Assembly (NCBI GenBank): GCA_016839995.1
Contig: JAEOTD010000103.1
Span: 1 to 10,111 of the forward strand
Length of the DNA: 10,111 bases
Reading direction: 5' to 3'
DNA from: Candidatus Hermodarchaeota archaeon
GTDB taxonomy: Archaea > Asgardarchaeota > Hermodarchaeia > Hermodarchaeales > Hermodarchaeaceae
Shown: piece by piece, positions 7,162-10,111 of the stretch
How positions within the stretch are numbered: position 1 is the first letter of the stretch
Layout: each line of letters begins with the position of its first letter
Notes under the pieces: model-generated
The model's input: only the letters and a program-made list of their open reading frames with translations
What the model was told of the DNA's origin: nothing
Database searches by the model: none
Translations under genes and position numbers: made by a program

Positions 7162-7193
7162 ACTGTGTTTCCTCCATCAATTCCATAAAAAAC

Positions 7194-7628
7194 TCATGAA
7201 CCTGCTAGTTTCCCAAGCAGGGCTGCAACACCATAGATTATCGCTTCGGGCTTTGGTGGACACCCTGGAATCCAAGCATCAACGGGAATTACTCCATCCA
7301 GACCACCAGTGACATTGTAGCATTCTCGGAATACACCACCTGACATCGTACATGCTCCGATCCCCACAACGAATTTCGGATCAGGTGTCTGATGATAAAT
7401 TCGCAAAAACCGTTTTGCAGCTTGTTTCGTAATTGGTCCTGAACACAGAAGAACGTCTGCATGTCGAGGACTGCCCTTCAACAGGACACCAAAGCGCTCG
7501 AGGTCATAGCGGGGTGTTAGTGCATCGAGGATTTCGATGTCACAACCATTGCACCCGCCTGAGTTGAGATGAAGCACCCAAGGCGATTTGATGCGTGCCC
7601 ATGTTACAATTTTATCAACGATACCCAT
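7194..7628 (-). CDS. nuoB: NuoB-like / group 4 [NiFe]-hydrogenase small subunit homologue
   Basis: This 144-residue subunit holds the proximal [4Fe-4S] cluster that hands electrons between the Fe-S chain and the catalytic large subunit. All four ligands can be assigned: C26 and C29 in GGCNGCDIE, C93 in GACTMSGG and C123 in PGCPPKPE. The CxxC form with CNGCDIEIL, and TPRYDLERFGVLL with SPRHADVLL, are typical of energy-converting hydrogenases (Ech, Mbh, Hyc) and their relatives. NuoB of respiratory complex I has adjacent cysteines (CC) at the first position. The second half (PKFVVGIGACTMSGGVF, VDAWIPGCPPKPEAIIYG) is close to both. No membrane segment or twin-arginine signal is present, so it is cytoplasmic and membrane-attached through partners. 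GAGGT lies 7 nt before the ATG. It lies 17 nt after nuoA and 32 nt before nuoC, one operon. Whether the complex evolves H2 or uses another substrate depends on the absent large subunit. Confidence 0.94.
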   Translation of the reverse strand: MGIVDKIVTWARIKSPWVLHLNSGGCNGCDIEILDALTPRYDLERFGVLLKGSPRHADVLLCSGPITKQAAKRFLRIYHQTPDPKFVVGIGACTMSGGVFRECYNVTGGLDGVIPVDAWIPGCPPKPEAIIYGVAALLGKLAGS

Positions 7629-7645
7629 TGTGTAAACCTCTTCGT

Positions 7646-7987
7646 TTATTTACGCAGAATGATAATCGCTAGGAAAGTGACTCCTAAGAAGATGATTGGC
7701 ACCCACCCAAAGATGCCCATTGATGTTGCCAAGATGAAGGCGACAATGTCAAAGATGGTGAAATATACAGCGTAGCGGAGAAGGTGAGTGTGGAATTGTG
7801 CCTTACTTGGGGGAAGATCTTCACCACACGCATAGGTTGTGGTCTTTTCCTTCGTCGGATTACTTGGAGCGATGCGTTTGCCGATCCAGTACATGAGAAG
7901 GACGATAATTAGAACGATGCCGAAGGCCGCAAGGAACCAGCCAACGTTACCGAAGTTATTTAGCCAGCTGAAATAATCAACCTGCAT
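7646..7987 (-). CDS. nuoA: NuoA-like membrane subunit
   Basis: A 113-residue membrane protein of the NuoA/FpoA family, which sits at the junction of the peripheral and membrane arms near the quinone- or carrier-binding region. Three transmembrane helices are visible, at about residues 17-37, 71-90 and 92-112. The loop between the first two carries the family mark YACGED (52-57), and RYAVYFTIFDIVAFIL fits the following helix with its conserved Phe-Asp. GGTGA (7997-8001), 9 nt before the ATG, sets the start, and a TATA-like CTTTTATAC about 60 nt upstream probably drives the A-B-C operon. NuoA homologues occur in Nuo and Fpo complexes but not in the classic Ech or Mbh hydrogenases, so finding one beside a hydrogenase-like NuoB points to an intermediate type of complex. 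Confidence 0.9.
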   Translation of the reverse strand: MQVDYFSWLNNFGNVGWFLAAFGIVLIIVLLMYWIGKRIAPSNPTKEKTTTYACGEDLPPSKAQFHTHLLRYAVYFTIFDIVAFILATSMGIFGWVPIIFLGVTFLAIIILRK

Positions 7988-8042
7988 TTTCTGCGTTCAC
8001 CACAGGTTCTATGGCTCGTTAGAAGTTCAAGGGTTTGGCTTT

Positions 8043-8055
8043 GTATAAAAGGCTT
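8043..8055 (-). promoter_or_regulatory. Candidate promoter of the nuoABC operon
   Basis: On the minus strand the sequence reads AAGCCTTTTATAC, a good match to an archaeal TATA box. Initiation about 25 nt downstream (near 8020) leaves a ~30 nt leader with GGTGA at 7997-8001 before nuoA. It also places a boundary between this operon and the mobB pair upstream. Confidence 0.5.
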
Positions 8056-8095
8056 GCTCCCGCAGGAACTTTTACTTTCATATTCAGCCTAGATA

Positions 8096-8263
8096 CTAAT
8101 CGCTGATTTCAATCCGGACCTTCTCGGTGCCTTTCGTTTTAGGCGCTCGAAGAGTAGATACAATTGCAAGGACCACAGTTTGAAGAAGCCGGTCGACATA
8201 GTCATTCATCCCAATTTCACGATCAAATATTATGAGCGTTGTTTTTCTTTCTTCAGATGTCAT
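8096..8263 (-). CDS. Small uncharacterised protein coupled to mobB
   Basis: A 55-residue ORF beginning MTSEERKTTLIIFDREIGMN and ending EKVRIEISD. I found it by reading the minus strand behind mobB. Its ATG overlaps the mobB stop codon in an ATGA arrangement (8260-8263), and GGTGA (8270-8274) lies 6 nt before the start, so it is very probably translated and coupled to mobB. The plan is a short beta-strand (TTLIIFDREI), an amphipathic to hydrophobic helix (YVDRLLQTVVLAIVSTLR), a Lys-rich turn and a final strand (KVRIEIS). That resembles a class of 55-70 residue archaeal proteins with a beta-helix-beta layout that I know only from memory as uncharacterised. The helix is amphipathic rather than clearly membrane-spanning. 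No function is known to me; the coupling suggests a role linked to molybdenum or tungsten cofactor handling. Confidence 0.7.
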   Translation of the reverse strand: MTSEERKTTLIIFDREIGMNDYVDRLLQTVVLAIVSTLRAPKTKGTEKVRIEISD

Positions 8264-8817
8264 TCTTGGTCACCCATCGGAATGGTTGGTGCAGAGAGAA
8301 GCCATTTGTCTATCGCTTCTAATAAGAAGGAAAACTCATCAGGGATACGGATTACCGAATCAATGTCTTGGTTGAGAGTGCATTGGCCAAGGATAGGGCT
8401 TGCGGTTTCGGCTTGAAATTCGGGGATTTCATCCAATGTGCGAATACAGATAACCTTAGCTATATGCGGATCTTTCTGCGTCCAAAACCGAAAACCTTCA
8501 AGCACAATGACATCAGCCGGGACAACCTTGGCTCCAAAACTTAGGAATTCCCTTAGTTGAGTGATTGGTGTTCGAAGAAGAAGGGCAGTTGAGGTTTCAC
8601 TATGAAGAAAGGTTGCCTCCGCCCCGGCCTCTAGATGTCGATGCGAATCGGTTCCCGGACTATCCAGTGAAAACGTCGGTTCGCCCACATGTTTAGCACT
8701 GAGTACATGGCGCCCTTTCTCAACAAGGTGTTCAATTATTCTCGTAGTTACAGTAGTTTTACCTGAATCCTTGTAGCCAAATATTGAGATAGTTGGAGGT
8801 AATGAAACAGTCAGCAA
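8260..8817 (-). CDS. mobB: Molybdopterin-guanine dinucleotide biosynthesis protein MobB
   Basis: A P-loop GTPase-like protein of 185 residues that acts with MobA in attaching nucleotide to molybdopterin, or in delivering the finished cofactor to enzymes. The Walker A motif GYKDSGKT is at 14-21. AKHVG and DSPGTDSHRHLEAGAEA follow, typical of MobB, then VIVLEGFRFW as the Walker B-like region. There is no ATG: the frame upstream to the TGA at 8875-8877 has only weak start codons. The TTG at 8817 fits the family's N-terminus, but the GGGAGGA site abuts it almost directly, an unusual spacing; CTG 8814 would be better spaced. MobB implies a nucleotide-bearing Mo/W cofactor enzyme such as a formate dehydrogenase, because AOR itself uses the non-nucleotide form. 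It lies between the two halves of the membrane complex, oriented with nuoABC but with a promoter between them. Confidence 0.92.
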   Translation of the reverse strand: MLTVSLPPTISIFGYKDSGKTTVTTRIIEHLVEKGRHVLSAKHVGEPTFSLDSPGTDSHRHLEAGAEATFLHSETSTALLLRTPITQLREFLSFGAKVVPADVIVLEGFRFWTQKDPHIAKVICIRTLDEIPEFQAETASPILGQCTLNQDIDSVIRIPDEFSFLLEAIDKWLLSAPTIPMGDQE

Positions 8818-8862
8818 TCCTCCCTGAAATAGGCTTCTGAGGGTAGATGGGGCGCTCCTCTC

Positions 8863-8869
8863 GTATAAC
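8863..8869 (-). promoter_or_regulatory. Possible TATA box for mobB
   Basis: On the minus strand the sequence GGTTATACGA contains TTATAC about 45 nt before the mobB start, leaving room for a short leader with GGGAGGA. Only pattern and position support it. Confidence 0.28.
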
Positions 8870-8939
8870 CATTTTCATTAAATCAAAGACAAAGATGCAA
8901 AACAGGTTAGCCCCTAAAAAGTTCAAACTTGTAGTCACA

Positions 8940-8947
8940 CTTTTAAG
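8940..8947 (+). promoter_or_regulatory. Candidate TATA box for the nuoJ-K-L operon
   Basis: CTTTTAAG lies about 60 nt before the nuoJ ATG. Initiation about 25 nt downstream (near 8970) would give a ~35 nt leader that includes the palindrome at 8978-8996 and the GGAG site. The position also argues against starting nuoJ at the earlier in-frame ATGs (8847, 8895). Confidence 0.4.
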
Positions 8948-8977
8948 CAGAACACAGCAAAAAGCGGGTCTAAGTAC

Positions 8978-8996
8978 CTCAGTCACCGTGACGGAG
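8978..8996 (+). promoter_or_regulatory. Imperfect palindrome overlapping the nuoJ ribosome-binding site
   Basis: CTCAGTCACCGTGACGGAG is a 19-nt inverted repeat: GTCAC-C-GTGAC is perfect and the outer CTC/GAG pairs across one mismatch. In RNA it would form GTCA/TGAC around a CCG loop plus three outer pairs that take up the GGAG Shine-Dalgarno site. In DNA it could be a dimeric repressor operator just after the transcription start. Either reading is inference. Confidence 0.35.
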
Positions 8997-9005
8997 CACC
9001 CAACG

Positions 9006-9353
9006 ATGTCATTACCACGTACTGTTACTATTGGGATTCTTGCATTAATCGTATTATCTATTCTCATGATTATCTTTATGCTAATAGTTCCTGCTCTCAC
9101 AATTTACATCCTAATCATCATGACTGCCATTTTTGCATGGCTAGCAATAGAAGATAAGGACCTATTACATGCCGCACTCTACCTCGCTGGCTCCGCAATC
9201 ACTTTGGCCTTACTTTACCTTGCGCTCTTTGCAATCTGGGTAGCTTTCTTCCAACTCGCGATTTACGCGGGAGCTGTTACAGTCATTATCATTTCTGGGA
9301 TATCGTTAACGACACGTCGTGGCACTGGGGAAATCGAAGAGGAGGACGTCTGA
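9006..9353 (+). CDS. nuoJ: NuoJ-like membrane subunit (short form)
   Basis: A 115-residue membrane protein matching the N-terminal and central part of NuoJ/FpoJ, a subunit of the ion-conducting membrane arm. Four hydrophobic stretches are seen. The characteristic part is EDKDLLHAALYLAGSA, then a helix and VAFFQLAIYAGAVTVIIIS, which corresponds to the NuoJ core with its VYAGA motif and the pi-bulge helix. NuoJ of bacteria is ~160-180 residues with one or two more helices; here the missing C-terminal part appears as the separate next gene. The end is acidic (GEIEEEDV). ATG 9006 is chosen since GGAG lies 9 nt before it and a TATA-like box falls inside the longer alternatives, whose extra N-terminus is basic and unlike the family. 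The stop overlaps the next start by one base (TGATG). Confidence 0.85.
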   Translation: MSLPRTVTIGILALIVLSILMIIFMLIVPALTIYILIIMTAIFAWLAIEDKDLLHAALYLAGSAITLALLYLALFAIWVAFFQLAIYAGAVTVIIISGISLTTRRGTGEIEEEDV

Positions 9354-9664
9354 TGAAAATCAAAGCCGCCGGTTGTATACTCACTATCCTGTTCTGCGCT
9401 ATTCTTGCTTACGTTATTGGGATGGCTGCCCCACTCTATCTGGACCCCAGTGTGGTAGTTGATCCAGCCACATGGGTAGCCCGGTTTGTTGCGTCACCAG
9501 ACAACATCTATGCTGTTATTCAAGCATTGGGTGACATGCTGTGGCATTATCGTGGCATCGATATGGTCATGTTAGGCGTGTTTCTATTCGCAGCGGCTTT
9601 AGCCAGTTCCGCGTTCTTCTATGAGGTAATAAAAGAACCAACCGAAGCAAAGGAGAAGGAGTAG
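9353..9664 (+). CDS. Small membrane protein resembling MbhE / C-terminal part of MrpA or NuoJ
   Basis: A 103-residue protein with two membrane helices (about 5-25 and 71-90) joined by a ~45-residue outer or loop segment, and a charged tail (EPTEAKEKE). The second helix is preceded by MLWHYRGID (residues 62-70). That closely recalls the W-x-YRG-x-D segment of MbhE and of the C-terminal end of MrpA, where it is followed by a conserved Glu; here the following residues are MVMLGVF and the Glu is absent. It is also where the C-terminal part of a split NuoJ (as in some Fpo operons) would lie. GGAGG is 7 nt before the start, and the gene overlaps nuoJ by one base, so it is translationally coupled. 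It probably forms part of the lateral module linking the NuoJ/K bundle to the antiporter-like subunits. Assignment between MbhE-like and NuoJ-C is open. Confidence 0.75.
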   Translation: MKIKAAGCILTILFCAILAYVIGMAAPLYLDPSVVVDPATWVARFVASPDNIYAVIQALGDMLWHYRGIDMVMLGVFLFAAALASSAFFYEVIKEPTEAKEKE

Positions 9665-9670
9665 GGCACA

Positions 9671-10006
9671 ATGGCGTATCTTGATATCTTAGGTGTTCCA
9701 ATTATTGCGTTCCTCATCTTAGCCGTTTTCTTGTATGCTCTTGGCATATATGGCATGGCCACAAAACGGAACATGATCAAATTCCTCATTGCCTTGGAAT
9801 TGTTACTCGACGGCGCTCACTTGAACTTCATTGTCTTTGCAACGGCGTGGTCGGGCTTTTACATTGACTTAATGGCCCAGGCGATTGTCCTCGTCAGTAT
9901 CTGTATTGGCGGTGGTATCATCGCAATTGCCTTGGCGTTCATCATTCGAGCTTACAATAAATTCGGAACTCTCGATATCCGAAAACTCAACAAACTGCGA
10001 CATTAA
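9671..10006 (+). CDS. nuoK: NuoK/MrpC-like membrane subunit
   Basis: A 111-residue, three-helix membrane protein of the NuoK/MrpC/MbhG family, part of the proton- or sodium-conducting chain of the membrane arm. GIYGMATKRNMIKFLIALEL is the family signature, with the conserved Glu at 43 (LELLLDGAHLNFI). In the third helix, Nuo and Fpo proteins have a second buried Glu in an AAEAAIGLA-like motif. Here the equivalent stretch (about 76-84, ICIGGGIIA) has none, and the preceding AQAIVL recalls the PQALVLTAIVIG of MrpC/MbhG. So it looks closer to the Mrp/Mbh branch or a hybrid. A GGAG/AAGGAG region ends 9 nt before the ATG; six bases separate it from the upstream stop. The tail (RAYNKFGTLDIRKLNKLRH) is basic and cytoplasmic. 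nuoL begins 19 nt after the stop. Confidence 0.92.
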   Translation: MAYLDILGVPIIAFLILAVFLYALGIYGMATKRNMIKFLIALELLLDGAHLNFIVFATAWSGFYIDLMAQAIVLVSICIGGGIIAIALAFIIRAYNKFGTLDIRKLNKLRH

Positions 10007-10025
10007 CCTGGGGTGAAAAAGAAAA

Positions 10026-10111
10026 ATGCTTCCTTACGTTGCTTGGCTTTGCTGGTTGTTCCCAATCATTGGGGCTCTCCTGACACCAATCTTTGCGAAA
10101 ATTCATCCACG
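10026..10111 (+). CDS. nuoL: NuoL-like antiporter subunit, N-terminus only (cut by window end)
   Basis: The first 28 codons of a membrane protein starting MLPYVAWLCWLFPIIGALLT and continuing PIFAKIHP, the usual beginning of NuoL/FpoL and other antiporter-like (MrpA/MrpD) subunits: a short hydrophobic helix with a Pro-x-x-G. GGGTGA ends 9 nt before the ATG, and it lies in the expected position after nuoK. The large ion-translocating part is outside the window, so NuoL, NuoM and MrpD-type subunits cannot be told apart with certainty. Confidence 0.75.
   Translation, partial: MLPYVAWLCWLFPIIGALLTPIFAKIHP

Noticed and set aside
7194..7628. Calling the complex a plain NADH:quinone oxidoreductase (complex I)
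   Set aside because: No NuoE/F/G is present, NuoB has a CxxC instead of CC, and NuoK lacks the second Glu; the nuo symbols here only mark homology.
8847..9005. Extension of nuoJ by 53 codons
   Set aside because: The added stretch is basic and unlike NuoJ, contains a TATA-like box and the palindrome, and ATG 9006 has its own GGAG at suitable spacing.
8759..9100. Minus-strand open frame spanning the mobB start and the nuoJ start
   Set aside because: It overlaps two real genes in other frames, covers both candidate promoters and shows no family features.
1..10111. CRISPR array, tRNA/rRNA, mobile element or defence island
   Set aside because: No regularly spaced repeats, no cloverleaf-like or rRNA-like stretch and no transposase, integrase or known defence domain seen on either strand.

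Overview
The window reads as archaeal chromosome. Ribosome-binding sites are of the GGTGA/GGAGG type. Several genes have TATA-like boxes 40-70 nt upstream of the start. The enzymes include a coenzyme F420-dependent methylene-tetrahydromethanopterin dehydrogenase (Mtd), an FrhB/FpoF-type F420 flavoprotein, a tungsten aldehyde:ferredoxin oxidoreductase, and parts of a membrane complex intermediate between complex I (Fpo/Nuo) and membrane-bound hydrogenase (Mbh/Ech). Base composition is moderate and arginine is mostly coded by CGN. An anaerobic, F420- and H4MPT-using, non-thermophilic-looking archaeon fits. An Asgard lineage such as Thorarchaeota is possible, but that is a guess not proven by the sequence. 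I saw no rRNA, tRNA, CRISPR array, insertion sequence or phage gene.

Layout. 1-2282 (+): the 3' end of an iron-type alcohol dehydrogenase, then a complete AOR, probably one operon that oxidises alcohols to acids and reduces NAD(P) and ferredoxin. 2440-2823 (+): a small protein with a Cys cluster, unrecognised, overlapping tail-to-tail with hypD (2774-3895, -). 3896-4044: a divergent promoter region. 4045-4497 (+): an OsmC-family protein. 4586-5632 (+): an FpoF/FrhB-like protein with two ferredoxin-type clusters. 5746-6594 (+): mtd.

6664-7987 (-): nuoC, nuoB and nuoA homologues, transcribed A-B-C and ending convergently with mtd. The NuoB-like protein carries the CNGCD signature of group 4 [NiFe]-hydrogenase small subunits rather than the CC of true complex I. 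8096-8817 (-): mobB and a previously easy-to-miss 55-codon gene whose ATG overlaps the mobB stop (ATGA). 9006-10111 (+): membrane-arm genes, NuoJ-like, MbhE-like, NuoK-like and the start of NuoL, in tight succession.

How the genes may work together (inference): AOR and the F420 enzymes produce reduced ferredoxin and F420H2. The FpoF-like protein could pass electrons between F420H2 and ferredoxin or into the membrane complex, which would conserve energy as an ion gradient. HypD would mature the Ni-Fe site if the complex is a hydrogenase. The deciding catalytic large subunit (NuoD/MbhL) is not in the window. The most interesting aspects are the mosaic Nuo/Mbh character of the complex, its division into two divergent gene blocks around mobB, and the two small unrecognised proteins.
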